34,466 nucleotides of DNA, from the NCBI GenBank assembly GCA_013360675.1, contig JABWBB010000032.1:1-34466 (forward strand), written 5' to 3'. Below the pieces are notes generated by a model, which had not been told where the DNA came from, did no database searches, and was given only the letters and a program-made list of their open reading frames with translations. The translations under genes and the position numbers were made by a program. Below, piece by piece: positions 7,788 through 17,500 of this stretch; the first letter of the stretch is position 1; each line of letters starts with the position of its first letter. This stretch comes from Phycisphaerales bacterium (GTDB lineage: Bacteria > Planctomycetota > Phycisphaerae > Phycisphaerales > UBA1924).

Positions 7788-8900
7788 TTAGTTCCCGCCG
7801 CGATCGCTCAGGGACTTCATGTACGCGAAGATGGCCTCGAGTTCGTTGTCCTTGATCTGGCCCTGGAAAGACGTCATCTGGTTCGAATAGCCCTCGACGA
7901 TCTTCTTCGCCGGGACGAGGATCGACTCGCGGGCGCTGTTCTCGTCCATGATCGCGGTCGAGCCATCGGTGTACTTGGATTCGTACCCCCACTTGTTCAG
8001 CCACGTAGGGCCGGTGCCCTTGGACCCGTCGATGGTGTGGCACGAGGCGCACTTGCGCTGGTAGATGAACTTGCCCAGGTCGATGGGCGAGAGGCCCGCG
8101 GTGCCGATGGTGCCCAGCCACTGATTCCACTTGTCCTCGGGGACGACGCGGATGACCGCCGCCATCTCGGAGTGCTCGTTGCCGCAGTATTCGGCGCAGA
8201 AGACCCAGTGGTCGCTGTAGGGCACGCCCCACATGGGGCTGGACTCGTTGAGCCCGTGGGCCTCGCCCAGGGTGGCGGCGTCGGCGGGGAGCGACGTGTT
8301 GAACCAGACGCTGGTGTAGCGGTTGGGCATGATGTCGGCCTTGATCCGGAAGTCGGGGACCCAGAAGGCGTGCATCACGTCGCGCGAGTTCATGCGCAGC
8401 TTGATCGGGCGGTCGGCGGGCATGTAGAAGATCGGCACCGGGCGCGAGCCGATGGTCGTCGATTCGCGGCTCTGCGAGCCGTTGGGGTACTCGAGGTCCC
8501 AGTTCCATTTGTAGGCCGACACGCTCAGCTCGATCGCATCGCCGGGGGCGACCATCTTGTGCATGTACCCCTGGAAGCCGACGATGAACATGGGCACGAG
8601 GCAGAGCGTGGGGACAACGGTCCAGACGATCTCGAGCTTGGTGCTGTGGTTGGGGCTGGCCGGGGCGATGGTGCCCGGACGACGCCGGTAGCGGATGACC
8701 CAGTAGAACATGAGCCCCATCAGCAGCACGAACCACGCCGTGCAGAACCAGAAGATGCCGATGTACACCCAGTCGGTGTGCTGGCCCTCGGCGGTGGTGG
8801 CCGGGCCGCGGAACCAGAGCCGGGTGAGGGTGTCGTTGATCCCGGCGGGGAGCGCGAAACCCGCGTTGAGCAGCCCGGAGGTGTCAAGCATCCGCATCAT
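7788..8900 (-). CDS. coxB: Cytochrome c oxidase subunit II with fused cytochrome c domain (caa3 type)
   Basis: This 370-aa electron-entry subunit has two transmembrane helices (about 44-69 and 90-112). A cupredoxin domain carries the complete CuA site: His177 (VMHAFW) and the cluster [12 protein letters not shown] (235-246) with Cys235, Glu237, Cys239, His243 and Met246. A C-terminal cytochrome c domain (about 275-366) has heme motif CASCH (284-288) and probable axial Met342 in QMTSFQG. The fused domain makes the enzyme a caa3 oxidase that can take electrons directly from a donor complex without a separate small cytochrome. The start ATG 8900 lies 4 nt after the sco stop, with GGGGTGAG just upstream. 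The N-terminus before helix 1 is long (43 residues) with no strong signal peptide. Confidence 0.97.
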   Translation of the reverse strand: MMRMLDTSGLLNAGFALPAGINDTLTRLWFRGPATTAEGQHTDWVYIGIFWFCTAWFVLLMGLMFYWVIRYRRRPGTIAPASPNHSTKLEIVWTVVPTLCLVPMFIVGFQGYMHKMVAPGDAIELSVSAYKWNWDLEYPNGSQSRESTTIGSRPVPIFYMPADRPIKLRMNSRDVMHAFWVPDFRIKADIMPNRYTSVWFNTSLPADAATLGEAHGLNESSPMWGVPYSDHWVFCAEYCGNEHSEMAAVIRVVPEDKWNQWLGTIGTAGLSPIDLGKFIYQRKCASCHTIDGSKGTGPTWLNKWGYESKYTDGSTAIMDENSARESILVPAKKIVEGYSNQMTSFQGQIKDNELEAIFAYMKSLSDRGGN

Positions 8901-8904
8901 CGGC

Positions 8905-9822
8905 TCACCCCATGTTCGCCGCGGGCTGTTCGACCCGCGGGGAAGCGTCGTTGGCCCGCGCGAGCGCGGGCGTGGACGAACGGTTCGCGCCGCGTCGGCG
9001 GACCCGCTCGCTCAGGATCATCAGTCCGATCAGCCCGCCAAGGCCGATCACGGTCGCTGCGCCGGCGATCTGCATCACCCGGATGACCTGCAGCGTGTAG
9101 GTCCCCGTGGCGTCGTCGTACATGTAGCAGAAGAAGAGCAACCGATCGCCCACCGACTTCACCAGCTTGCCCTCGGTCGCGTCCAGCAGCGAGAGCTTCA
9201 GGTTGCGCGCGGGGTAGGAGAACCCGTAGATATAGCGGCTGACCTTCCCCTCGGGCGTGATCACGAAGATGCACGCCGGATGGCTGTACTCGCCGTTCTC
9301 CAGCCGCTTGTATTTGAAACCCACCGCGTCGGCCAGTTCCTTCACCGCCGCCGCCTGCGACGTATGGAACTGCCACCCGGCGCGCACATCAGCCGTGACC
9401 GGGCGGTTGTACCCGGCCAGGTAGGCCTCGCGTCGCCCGCTGGCGTCCTGCGTCGTCTCGGCGGGGTTGAAGCTCACCAGCAGGCAGTTGAAATCCTGGC
9501 CCACGGTCAGGTCGAGGTCCTGCAGCGATTCGGCGATCTTCTCCATCATCACCGTGCAGATCACGGGGCACTTGTAGTAGACCAGCGCCAGCACCGCGGG
9601 CTTGCCGTCTTTGAAGTAGTCGCCCAGGCGGACCTGCTTCCCGTCGGCGTTCGTGAAGACCTCGTCGAGCGGGAGGGTGTTGCCCACCTTCTCTTCGATG
9701 TCGAGTCCCTGGGCCTGCTCGGGCACATCGGCGAGCAGCTTCTGCGCGCGCGCCGCGGGCGTGGCGATGCTCAGCATCAGCATGCCCAGCAGCAGAAGGA
9801 GTTGGCCCGGCAACGGCTTCAC
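8905..9822 (-). CDS. SCO1/SenC-type copper chaperone with C-terminal membrane anchor
   Basis: This 305-aa protein has a cleavable-looking signal peptide (1-26, ending ARAQ), then a thioredoxin-like SCO domain (about 45-225) and a C-terminal transmembrane helix at about 249-272 followed by a basic cytoplasmic tail. Copper ligands are Cys85 and Cys89 (KCPVIC) and His181 (YSHPACIF). SCO proteins deliver copper to, or reduce, the CuA site of subunit II, and coxB follows within 4 nt, which fits that job. Canonical SCO1 is anchored by an N-terminal helix, so anchorage at the C-terminus is notable; similar forms exist near ACIII loci. The start is GTG 9822 with weak ribosome-site support; the signal peptide supports it. 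Confidence 0.92.
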   Translation of the reverse strand: MKPLPGQLLLLLGMLMLSIATPAARAQKLLADVPEQAQGLDIEEKVGNTLPLDEVFTNADGKQVRLGDYFKDGKPAVLALVYYKCPVICTVMMEKIAESLQDLDLTVGQDFNCLLVSFNPAETTQDASGRREAYLAGYNRPVTADVRAGWQFHTSQAAAVKELADAVGFKYKRLENGEYSHPACIFVITPEGKVSRYIYGFSYPARNLKLSLLDATEGKLVKSVGDRLLFFCYMYDDATGTYTLQVIRVMQIAGAATVIGLGGLIGLMILSERVRRRGANRSSTPALARANDASPRVEQPAANMG

Positions 9823-9841
9823 GAGCGGTCTTGCGCCTTCC

Positions 9842-10240
9842 TTAATTGGTGTCCTTGGGGGCGTACGAGGCGACGACGCGCTTCATGGCGGCGTCGATCG
9901 GGATGCGGACGCGGTCGTGGTCCATCCACGCATACTCGCCCGGCTGGCCGCGCTGGCCCAGTTCCTTCTCCGCGTTGAACTGCGCCGACTTGAAGGCCTT
10001 GGCCGACGAGGTCGTCTCGACGGCGTGGGCGCGCAGCTGGTTCGAATAGCTGTTGAAGTACATCAGCGTGCCGATGACCGACACCACCACGAAGACGCTG
10101 ATCCCCACCATCCAGATGAACAGCAGGTTCACGTTCACCACGCCGGCGTGTTCGGCCTGGGGCATCCCCTCAGCCTTCGAATGGCGATGCCACTCGTCCA
10201 CGTGCTCGTGAACCTCGGGCGTGTGCAGGTTGCTCGACAT
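9842..10240 (-). CDS. Small single-pass membrane protein between ACIII and caa3 genes
   Basis: This 132-aa protein is not one I can name. Residues 1-32 are polar and His-rich, a single helix spans about 36-62, and a soluble tail of 70 residues follows, probably outside the cytoplasm. The tail ends with DRVRIPIDAAMKRVVASY (109-126). The RIPI(D/E)xxM core of this stretch recurs in ActE just before its heme motif (RIPIEVSMDLL), in the same operon. There are no cysteines. It follows actF by 131 nt and precedes sco by 19 nt. By position it could be a seventh ACIII subunit (some ACIII loci have an extra small subunit, ActG), a linker between the two complexes, or an assembly factor. These roles are inference. 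Confidence 0.8.
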   Translation of the reverse strand: MSSNLHTPEVHEHVDEWHRHSKAEGMPQAEHAGVVNVNLLFIWMVGISVFVVVSVIGTLMYFNSYSNQLRAHAVETTSSAKAFKSAQFNAEKELGQRGQPGEYAWMDHDRVRIPIDAAMKRVVASYAPKDTN

Positions 10241-10313
10241 CGATGCCCGTCCTTTCCATCACGCGCCGCTCATGCCATTCCTGTCAGGCCGCGCGTTTTC
10301 CCGTCAGACAGTA

Positions 10314-10340
10314 GTCTAGATCCGTTCAACGTTGCTAGAC
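10314..10340. promoter_or_regulatory. Inverted repeat GTCTAG...CTAGAC with internal palindrome, between actF and the 132-aa gene
   Basis: GTCTAG (10314-10319) and CTAGAC (10335-10340) are perfect inverted repeats around a 15-nt centre, which contains the 8-bp palindrome CAACGTTG (10327-10334). It is relatively A+T-rich for this DNA and sits in the only gap of more than 100 nt inside the 15-kb operon. It could be an operator for an internal promoter; on the minus strand TTGAAC (10325-10330) resembles a -35 box, but no good -10 follows. Confidence 0.35.
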
Positions 10341-10341
10341 A

Positions 10342-10362
10342 TGCCCGGTTAAACCCCGGGCA
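10342..10362 (-). terminator. Weak hairpin after actF (possible attenuator)
   Basis: TGCCCGG and CCGGGCA form a 7-bp stem with a 7-nt loop, 10 nt downstream of the actF stop on the minus strand. There is no T-run, so it is at most a weak or processing-type hairpin. It could set the ratio of ACIII to oxidase transcript. Confidence 0.35.
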
Positions 10363-10371
10363 GAAATGCCG

Positions 10372-11679
10372 TTAGACGTAGTTCTTGTGGTGAAGCGATT
10401 CGGGCATGTAGGGATCGTTGGTCGCGACCAGCGTGCCCGACCCGACCTTGCGGAGCAGGAAGCCCGTCAGGATGAGGGGGCAAGCGGCGATGCCGACGGC
10501 GTCGAGCCAGACGCCCGCGACGCCCGGCCCGGCATCCCCCGCCGTGGGCAGGTAGGCCATGGGGCGGATGATCCAGGCGATGTCGCAGAGGTGCATGAGG
10601 ATCGCCCAGAGGGCCATGAAGGTGAGGGCGTTGTAGCTCTTTTTGACGCCGCGGAAGATGAGGATGAGGAACGGGGCGCCAAAGTGCCCTGCCATCAGGA
10701 TGATGCCCAGGTTCTGCCACCCGTGCGACTGGCGATGGAGGAAGTAGGACGTCTCTTCGGGGATGTTGGCGTACCAGGTAAGGAAGTACTGCGAGAAGGC
10801 GATGTAGGCCCAGAAGACCGTGAAGGCGAACATCAGCTTGCCCAGGTCGTGGAAGTGCTCGCTGGTGACGACGCCCTCGAGTTTGCCCGCGCGACGCAGC
10901 GAGGCGAGGATCAGCACGACGACCGACACGCCGCAGTAGATGGCGCCGGCGAAGTAGTAGACGCCCCACATGGTGCTGAAGTAGCGGAAGTCGAGGGCCA
11001 TGAGCCAGTCGAAGGCGGCGAACGCCGTCGACAGCGCGAAGACCAGGATGCCCCACGAGCTGGTGAAGCGGGCCTTGAGCGAGAGGAAGCGGTCGCCCGT
11101 GGCGTCCTGCAGGACGCTCAACTTCCACAGGCGGCGCGAGAGGTACGTCCACACGAACAGGTAGAGCGCGGCACGGATGACAAAGAAGACCGGGAAGGTC
11201 GCGTGCCCGGGCTCGTGGTGCTGGGGCCAGAAGAAGTAGCCCGCCTTCTTGTGGAGCAGATGGTCGTTCGCCCATTCGGGGCTAAGCCACAGGAAGAGCT
11301 TGCCGTGCGTGGCGATCTCGATGGCGATCGTCGGCAGCACGAGCAGGGCCGCCACGGGAGTGAAGGCCATGACATTTTCAAACTGGCGACGGACGGTCGC
11401 GGACCAGCCGGCGTTGGTCAGGTGGAACACCATGACCAGGGCCATCGCTCCCAGGCAGATGGCCAGGGTGGCGGTGGAGCCGATGTGGTACGCGGCCAGA
11501 GCGTGCTTGAGCGTCACCCCGCCCGCGCCGATAAACCCGGCGATGAGCGCGACGACCGCGAGCACCAGGCCCACGCCCACGAGCGTGAAGCCCATCGGGT
11601 GCGGCCCGGCGAGCGTGACATTCTCGCGCGACAGTGGATCGTGGTGGGCCCCGTGGCTGGAGGCGGCGGTGTGACTCAC
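10372..11679 (-). CDS. actF: Alternative Complex III membrane subunit ActF
   Basis: This 435-aa polytopic inner-membrane protein has about ten hydrophobic segments. ActF is a paralogue-like partner of the NrfD-type quinol subunit ActC in Alternative Complex III and is not thought to bind a redox cofactor. Recognisable features are the sixth position of an actA-F series, the soluble His-rich N-terminus (1-20), the charged periplasmic/cytoplasmic loops around HKKAGYFFWPQHHEPGH, and the segment FAYIAFSQYF-like (seen as VFWAYIAFSQYFLTWYANIPEE) typical of ActF proteins. The start is GTG 11679, overlapping the actE stop by 4 nt (GTGA), which indicates translational coupling. A 131-nt gap follows. 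Confidence 0.93.
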   Translation of the reverse strand: MSHTAASSHGAHHDPLSRENVTLAGPHPMGFTLVGVGLVLAVVALIAGFIGAGGVTLKHALAAYHIGSTATLAICLGAMALVMVFHLTNAGWSATVRRQFENVMAFTPVAALLVLPTIAIEIATHGKLFLWLSPEWANDHLLHKKAGYFFWPQHHEPGHATFPVFFVIRAALYLFVWTYLSRRLWKLSVLQDATGDRFLSLKARFTSSWGILVFALSTAFAAFDWLMALDFRYFSTMWGVYYFAGAIYCGVSVVVLILASLRRAGKLEGVVTSEHFHDLGKLMFAFTVFWAYIAFSQYFLTWYANIPEETSYFLHRQSHGWQNLGIILMAGHFGAPFLILIFRGVKKSYNALTFMALWAILMHLCDIAWIIRPMAYLPTAGDAGPGVAGVWLDAVGIAACPLILTGFLLRKVGSGTLVATNDPYMPESLHHKNYV

Positions 11680-12437
11680 TGGGCACCTCCGGCGGGCGGG
11701 GTCATCTTCGGCGGGCGGGCCTTCTCGAGCGCCTGACGCTGCGCCTCGGGGACATCGTTGATCGTGGCGTTGCGCGAGGCCTGCAGCGCCCGCAGGTACG
11801 AGACGATCGCCCAGGCGTCGTGCGCGTTGACGGCGTGTGCGTAGGCGGGCATCGTCAGGCGGCCATCACCGCCCAGCTTGCCGTGGCGGATGATGTGGAA
11901 CAGGTAGCCGTCGCGCCCGAAGACGTCGGACGGGTCGGAATACTTGGGATCGTGAAACGTCGGCACGACGGGGTTGAAGCTGACGCCGACGGTGCCCTTG
12001 CCGTCGCCCAGGTACCCGTGGCACGCGACGCAGTAGATGTTGAAGCGTTCCTCGCCGCGCTTGAGCAGGTCCATCGAGACCTCGATGGGGATGCGTTCGA
12101 CGTAGGTGGTGCCGTCGGCTTCGAGCCCGCGATAGGTGCGGTCGTCCTCGCGGAGGAGCGCCTCACGATCGGCGGCGAAGGGAGCGGCCCAGGCGTCGGA
12201 CGCGACCACGTCGGTGCGGCCGAAGGGAACGGTGCCCGGCACGCCCGGGCGCATGGTGCGCCCGTCGGCGAAGAACTCGTTGCCCGCCTGCGGGGCGAAC
12301 TTGGGCATGTCGTCCATGTCGGGGAAGAACTGGCGTGGCGGGCGATCCTCGCGGTCGCCGCGACAGCCCGACAGCCCCGCCGCGAGACTCGCGAGCGTGG
12401 CGGCCAGAAGGATGCGATGTGCGGTTGAGTGGGTCAT
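11676..12437 (-). CDS. actE: Alternative Complex III monoheme cytochrome c lipoprotein ActE
   Basis: This 253-aa protein is a lipid-anchored periplasmic cytochrome c, the probable electron exit or relay subunit of Alternative Complex III. A lipoprotein signal peptide ends with LSGC (Cys25). The heme motif CVACH is at 136-140, and Met196 in LTMPAYA is the likely sixth ligand. RIPIEVSMDLLKRGEERF (115-132) precedes the heme; part of it recurs in the 132-aa protein downstream. ATG 12437 is chosen because it gives a compact signal peptide. An in-frame ATG at 12473 overlaps the actD stop but has its purine-rich site too close and would add 12 residues. The end overlaps actF by 4 nt. Confidence 0.93.
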   Translation of the reverse strand: MTHSTAHRILLAATLASLAAGLSGCRGDREDRPPRQFFPDMDDMPKFAPQAGNEFFADGRTMRPGVPGTVPFGRTDVVASDAWAAPFAADREALLREDDRTYRGLEADGTTYVERIPIEVSMDLLKRGEERFNIYCVACHGYLGDGKGTVGVSFNPVVPTFHDPKYSDPSDVFGRDGYLFHIIRHGKLGGDGRLTMPAYAHAVNAHDAWAIVSYLRALQASRNATINDVPEAQRQALEKARPPKMTPPAGGAQ

Positions 12438-12469
12438 GGATTGGCTCGTTCGGCGTGATGGACCGCCGA

Positions 12470-13039
12470 TCATTCCTCCACCAGTTCGATGCTCTTGGCC
12501 CCGGCCTTCTCGAGCAGCGCGCGGGTCTTGTCCGGGTCAAACATGGGATCCGACGCCTCGACCGAGATGAAGAAGCGGTCGTCGCTCACGCTCAGGAAGC
12601 GTTCCTTCTTGAGCAGCGGGTGGTGCCAGCGCGGCAGGCCGTTGAGCATGAGCATGCCCAGCAGCGCGGTGAACGCCGCCGACAGGATGCCCAGCTCGAA
12701 CGTGACGGGCACGAAGGCCTGCCAGGCGAGGAACGGCTTGCCCTGCACCATGGTGGCGTAGCCCTGGGTCGAGACCCAGGCCTGGAGCAGGAATCCCATC
12801 CCCGCGCCGCTGAGGCCGACGATGCCGATGGCCAGCGGGAGCTTGGTCCGCGCCATGCCCATCGACGACTCCATGTCGTGGATCGGGAAGGGCGAGTGAA
12901 CATCCCAGCGTGCGTAACCAGCGTCGCGCACCGTCTCGGCGGCGTGGACGACGGCGGCGGGAGTGGCGAACTCAGCGAGGATGCCGTGGATCGGCTCCCC
13001 GCACTCGGTGGCGTATGCCTTGCCTGAATGGGCGCCCAT
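12470..13039 (-). CDS. actD: Alternative Complex III subunit ActD (DUF3341)
   Basis: This 189-aa protein has a soluble N-terminal half (1-64) and two transmembrane helices at about 67-89 and 107-133, joined by a short loop, then a cytoplasmic tail. It matches the DUF3341 family: an opening ILAEFATPAAVVHAAETVRDAGY region, then WDVHSPFPIHDM (45-56) and the late FFISVEA segment. ActD carries no redox centre and supports the membrane part of the complex. It starts 3 nt after the actC stop; ATG 13039 begins the conserved protein directly. Confidence 0.94.
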   Translation of the reverse strand: MGAHSGKAYATECGEPIHGILAEFATPAAVVHAAETVRDAGYARWDVHSPFPIHDMESSMGMARTKLPLAIGIVGLSGAGMGFLLQAWVSTQGYATMVQGKPFLAWQAFVPVTFELGILSAAFTALLGMLMLNGLPRWHHPLLKKERFLSVSDDRFFISVEASDPMFDPDKTRALLEKAGAKSIELVEE

Positions 13040-13042
13040 GGC

Positions 13043-14587
13043 TTAGTGCGCTCCCTTCTTGTGGTCATCGGCGTGCGGGCTGGCCTGCGGCAGCACGGCC
13101 TTGATCTCGGCGATGGGGAAGACGGGGAGGAACCGCAGGAAGAGGAGGAAGAGCGTGAGGAAGATCCCGCAGCTGCCCACGAAGATCATGATGTCGACGA
13201 AGGTCGGGTGGAACATGTGCCACTCGCCGGGCAGGAAGGCCCGGTGGAGGCTCGACACGATGATGACGAAACGCTCGAACCACATGCCGATGGTGATGAA
13301 GAACGACACGATGAAGATGACCAGCGGGCTGCGGCGCATCGCCTTGATCCAGAAGACCTGAGGCGAGATCACGTTGCACGAGATCATCGTCCAGTAGGCC
13401 CACCAATAGGGCCCGAAGGCGCGGTTGAGGAAGACGTCGACTTCGAAGGCGTTCCCGCCGAACCAGGCGATGAAGAACTCCATCGAATAGGCGAAGCCCA
13501 CCATCATGCCCGTGACCAGCAGGATCTTGGCCATGTTCTCGAGGTGGCGCAGCGTGATCAGATCCTTCATGTGGGCGTAGAGCACGCGGCAGGGGATGAG
13601 CAGCAGCAGCACCATCGCGAACCCGCCGAAGATCGCCCCCGCCACGAAGTAGGGCGGGAAGATCGTCGTGTGCCAGCCGGGCAGGATGCTCGTGGCGAAG
13701 TCCATCGACACGATCGAGTGCACGCTGAGCACCAGCGGGGTGCTGATGCCCGCCAGCACCAGGTACGCCGCCTCGTAGCGGTGCCAGTGACGCGACGAGA
13801 AGCGCCAGCCCACCGCCAGCAGGCCGTAGATCACCGCGCGGGCCTTGTCGGTGCGAATGGGCACGAAGGGCGCGATGCGGGCGGCCGAGTCGCCCAGTTG
13901 ACGCAAGCGCCGGTCGGCGCGGTCACGCAGGGTGGCGAAGTCGGGGATCATCCCCATGTACCAGAAGAGGAACGAGACCGTGCCGTAGGTCGAGATCGCG
14001 AAGACGTCCCACAGCAGGGGTGACTTGAAGTTGGGCCAGATCCCGTTGGCGTTGGGGAGAGGCGCGAGGAACCAGGCCATCCACTGGCGGCCGATGTGGA
14101 TGCCCGGGAAGGTGGCGGCGCAGATGACGGCGAAGATGGTCATGGCCTCGGCGGCTCGGTTTACCGCCGTGCGCCACTTCTGCTTGAAGAGGCACAAGAT
14201 GGCGCTGATGAGCGTGCCGGCGTGGCCGATGCCGATCCAGAAGACGAAGTTGGTGATGTCCCACGCCCAGTCGACCTGGTTGTTGAGACCCCACGTGCCG
14301 ATGCCCGTGATCACGAGATAAAGAATCATCAGCCCGCCGAAGCCCGCCAGCGACGAGGCGAACAGGAAGGCGGGCAGCCACCAGCGCGGGGGCTTGTTCT
14401 CGGCGTAGCCGCAGACGATCTCGGTGATGTCGTGGAACGAGCGGTTGTTGAGCACCAGCGGCGCGCGCACCGCGGGGTCATCGACCAGCGAGCCGTCGCC
14501 CGTTCCGGGGGCGGGGGGCATCGACGGGCCGGGCGCCTGGCCCGCCAGGCGGCGTGCCGTCAGTTCATCGGGCGAAAAACTGCTCAT
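13043..14587 (-). CDS. actC: Alternative Complex III quinol-binding membrane subunit ActC (NrfD family)
   Basis: This 514-aa NrfD/PsrC-type integral membrane protein has about ten helices. In Alternative Complex III, ActC is the main site of quinol oxidation next to the FeS subunit ActB. Features seen: a disordered Pro-rich N-terminus (1-45); [15 protein letters not shown] (47-61), typical of ActC; the helix stretch [17 protein letters not shown] (115-131) with His122; and [10 protein letters not shown] (160-169) with His164 and Arg167, conserved membrane-facing polar residues of the family. It overlaps actB by 4 nt (ATGA), implying coupled translation, and precedes actD by 3 nt. Assignment is secure. 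Confidence 0.96.
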   Translation of the reverse strand: MSSFSPDELTARRLAGQAPGPSMPPAPGTGDGSLVDDPAVRAPLVLNNRSFHDITEIVCGYAENKPPRWWLPAFLFASSLAGFGGLMILYLVITGIGTWGLNNQVDWAWDITNFVFWIGIGHAGTLISAILCLFKQKWRTAVNRAAEAMTIFAVICAATFPGIHIGRQWMAWFLAPLPNANGIWPNFKSPLLWDVFAISTYGTVSFLFWYMGMIPDFATLRDRADRRLRQLGDSAARIAPFVPIRTDKARAVIYGLLAVGWRFSSRHWHRYEAAYLVLAGISTPLVLSVHSIVSMDFATSILPGWHTTIFPPYFVAGAIFGGFAMVLLLLIPCRVLYAHMKDLITLRHLENMAKILLVTGMMVGFAYSMEFFIAWFGGNAFEVDVFLNRAFGPYWWAYWTMISCNVISPQVFWIKAMRRSPLVIFIVSFFITIGMWFERFVIIVSSLHRAFLPGEWHMFHPTFVDIMIFVGSCGIFLTLFLLFLRFLPVFPIAEIKAVLPQASPHADDHKKGAH

Positions 14588-17500
14588 GCGTGGACTCCGG
14601 GCAGAACTCGCAGCGAAATCGGGCGACCTTTCTCACGATCACGCCCGGGCGTACGCACGGCGTGGCCCTTCTCGTCGTGACCGCCCGCGGGCCCGTGGTG
14701 GAACGGATGCTCCCAGCGGTGCTTGCGGTCGGCGTCGCACAGCGCGGGGTTGGGGTTCATCACGCGGAGCATGTGGCTCGTGCGCGGGCGGGTGTTGACA
14801 TAGCCCAGCAGCAAGTAACTGCGGGCGTGGGCCCGCGTCCTGGCGACCTGGCTCTGCGCATCGAGCATGTCGCCGAAGGTGATCGACCCCGAGGGACACG
14901 CCTGCTGGCAGGCGGTCTGGAAGAAACCGTCGGGCACTTTGTCGAGGCCCTTGAGGCGGGTCTCGTAGCGGGCGGCGTTGATGCGCTGGATGCAGTACGA
15001 GCACTTCTCCATCACGCCGCGCGAGCGAACCGAGACATCCGGGTTCTGCTGCATCTTGGTGATGTCGTCGAGCTTCTGGCGGAGGCGCGGGGGGATGAGG
15101 TTGGGGTTGACCTTGTTGTGCTTGCCCGAGCCGGTGATCCCGCCGCGATCGGGGGCGATGGCTTCGATGGCGCCTTTGAAGTAGTAGTCGCCGTTGAACT
15201 TGTGCCAGCCGTACTCGAAGAAGTTGTACCGGCGCACCTTGTAGGGGCAGTTGTTGGCGCAGTACCGCGTGCCGATGCAGCGGTTGTAGACCATGTAGTT
15301 GATGCCCTCGGGCCCGTGCACCGTCGCATTGACGGGGCAGACGGTCTCGCAGGGGGCGTTCTCGCAGTGGACGCAGGCGACGGGCTGGTGGTGCATCGCC
15401 GAGGGGTCGTTGAAATCGGTGCCCGCGAAGTAGCGATCGACGCGGATCCACGTCATCTCGCGACCCTTGGCCACTTCCTTCTTGCCCACGACGGGGATGT
15501 TGTTCTCGCTCTGGCAGGCGATGGTGCACGCCCCGCAGCCCGTGCAGGTCTGCTGGTCGATCGTCATCGCCCACTGCTGGTCCTTCGAGTACGCCGAGCC
15601 GGGCTGCGCGTTCTCGGGGCCCTTGTTGTACGGGTTGTTGTAGATCGAAATGTTCGCGGGCGTGTGCGACAGTTCGCCCAGCCGTTCGGCGAAGTTCAGG
15701 TCGGCCTTGGTGCCGTACATCCCATCCACGCGGCTGTCGATCTCGTCGCCGAAGGCCTTCCACGCGGGCAGGTCCACCACGCGCACGAGCGAGTCGCGCC
15801 CCGTGATCGCCCAGTTGTTCTGGGTCGAGACGATCATGTACGCGCCGGCGTCGGGCTGGGGCGTGATCGTGCCGCGGGCGGCGTTGACGCCGAAGCCCGA
15901 TCCCACCAGCGGGTAGAAGTTGAAGCCGACGCGGTCGCCGACCTTGCCGCAGTCATCGCGCCCGTAGCCCAGCACGCAGATGGCGGTGTTCTCGGCCATG
16001 CCGGGCAAGAGCCAGACCGCGCCGCGCACCGTCCGCCCGTCGATGGTGACGTCGGCCTGCACGGCTTCGGGGTAGTTCGTCTTGGTGTACGCCCCGTCGG
16101 GGTCCTTGTGGCTGTAGCCCGTGGGGAGCAGGCCCATCGCTTCGGCGGTCGCCGGGGCCATGAGGATCGGATTGTCCCACACCGTGCGGGTGGCCGCCTC
16201 GGGCAGTTCCTGCAGCCAGGGAATGTTGGCCCAGCGCCCGTCGCCCGGGTTGCCCACGCGGAAGACGACATCCAGCGCTTGCGTGCTGGGGGCGGCAGCA
16301 ATCGAGAGCGAGGCCAGGCCCTCGGCGATGCTGGCGAAGTTAATCGTCGGGTTCAGCGGCGTCGGGGCCGAGCCGGGCAGCACGCCGTCGTGCAGCGCAC
16401 GGCGCCAGGCCTTGTCGAAGCCGGCCTCGCCCAGGCGTGTGCGCCACTGGTCGCGGACGATCTCGTACCCGTCGATGCGGGCGGTCGAATCGGTCGAGGC
16501 GAGCAGCGCGAGGAACTCGATGGGGCTCATCGCCGGCTCATAGATGGGCGCGATCATCGGCTGCACGGGCGCGAGGGTCCCGTCGAGCGCGAGCGTGTCG
16601 CCCCAGCTCTCGAGATAACTCGCGGCGTTGAGCGACCAGGTCGACGCCGCCGCCGTCTCGGTGCTGTCGACGCTCAGGCACAGCGTGGTCGGGCAGGACT
16701 TGTACAGCGCGGCAAAGCCCAGATCGCCCGGGGCGTCGTACACGGGGTTCGCGCCGACGCACACGACCGTGTTGACGGCGTGCGACTTGAGTTTGGCGGC
16801 GAGGCCGGCCAACCTCGCGCGGGAATCCGCCGCCTCGTCCTCGCCCATCGGGTAATAGGCCACGCTCGCGCCGATGTTGCCCAGGGCGGCGTTGAGAGCG
16901 CACACCAGCGCGTGCACCGGCGCGGGGAGCGAGTCGCCCGCGACGATCAGCGTCTTGCCGCGGTTGGCCGCGTCGGCCAGGTCCTTGGCGCACGCCTCGA
17001 GGAAGTTTCGATCGATGTCGCTGGTGTCGCCCGCGAACGACGCCAGCACGCTCGTCACCGCCTGGGCCCCGGGCTGCGCCAGCATCGGCAGCAGGAACTT
17101 GGCCAGTTCCACCGCGAAGGCGCTGACCCGCGAGGGGGCCAGGCGCAGGCGGTGGTCGGCCTGCCCGCCCGTGAGCGAGAAGCCGCTCTCGACCATGTAC
17201 AGGCGGCTCATGTCGTCCTTGGTGCTCGCCAGGTCGCGCGACGCGGCGAACCCGCGCGCATTGGCCACCTCGCCCGCCTCTCGCGTCACAAAGTCGCGGT
17301 CGAGCGACAGGATCACGCGCGTGTTCTGCTTCGAGATGTTCAGCACCTCTCGCATCGGGCTGCCGAAGGCCAGGCGCGATCCCTCGATGGGTGCGCTGCT
17401 CTGCGCGGGCGACCAGGCCACCCACGCGGCCTTGGGCCAGCGGGCCAGCACCTTCGCCTTCATCGCGGCGAAGGTCGGGCTGCTCGTCTTGTCGGCGATG

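Noticed and set aside
6761-7855. Open frame on the plus strand opposite coxA rich in Asp/Glu/His
   Set aside because: The composition mirrors codons of the hydrophobic CoxA helices on the other strand. No start site or domain is credible.
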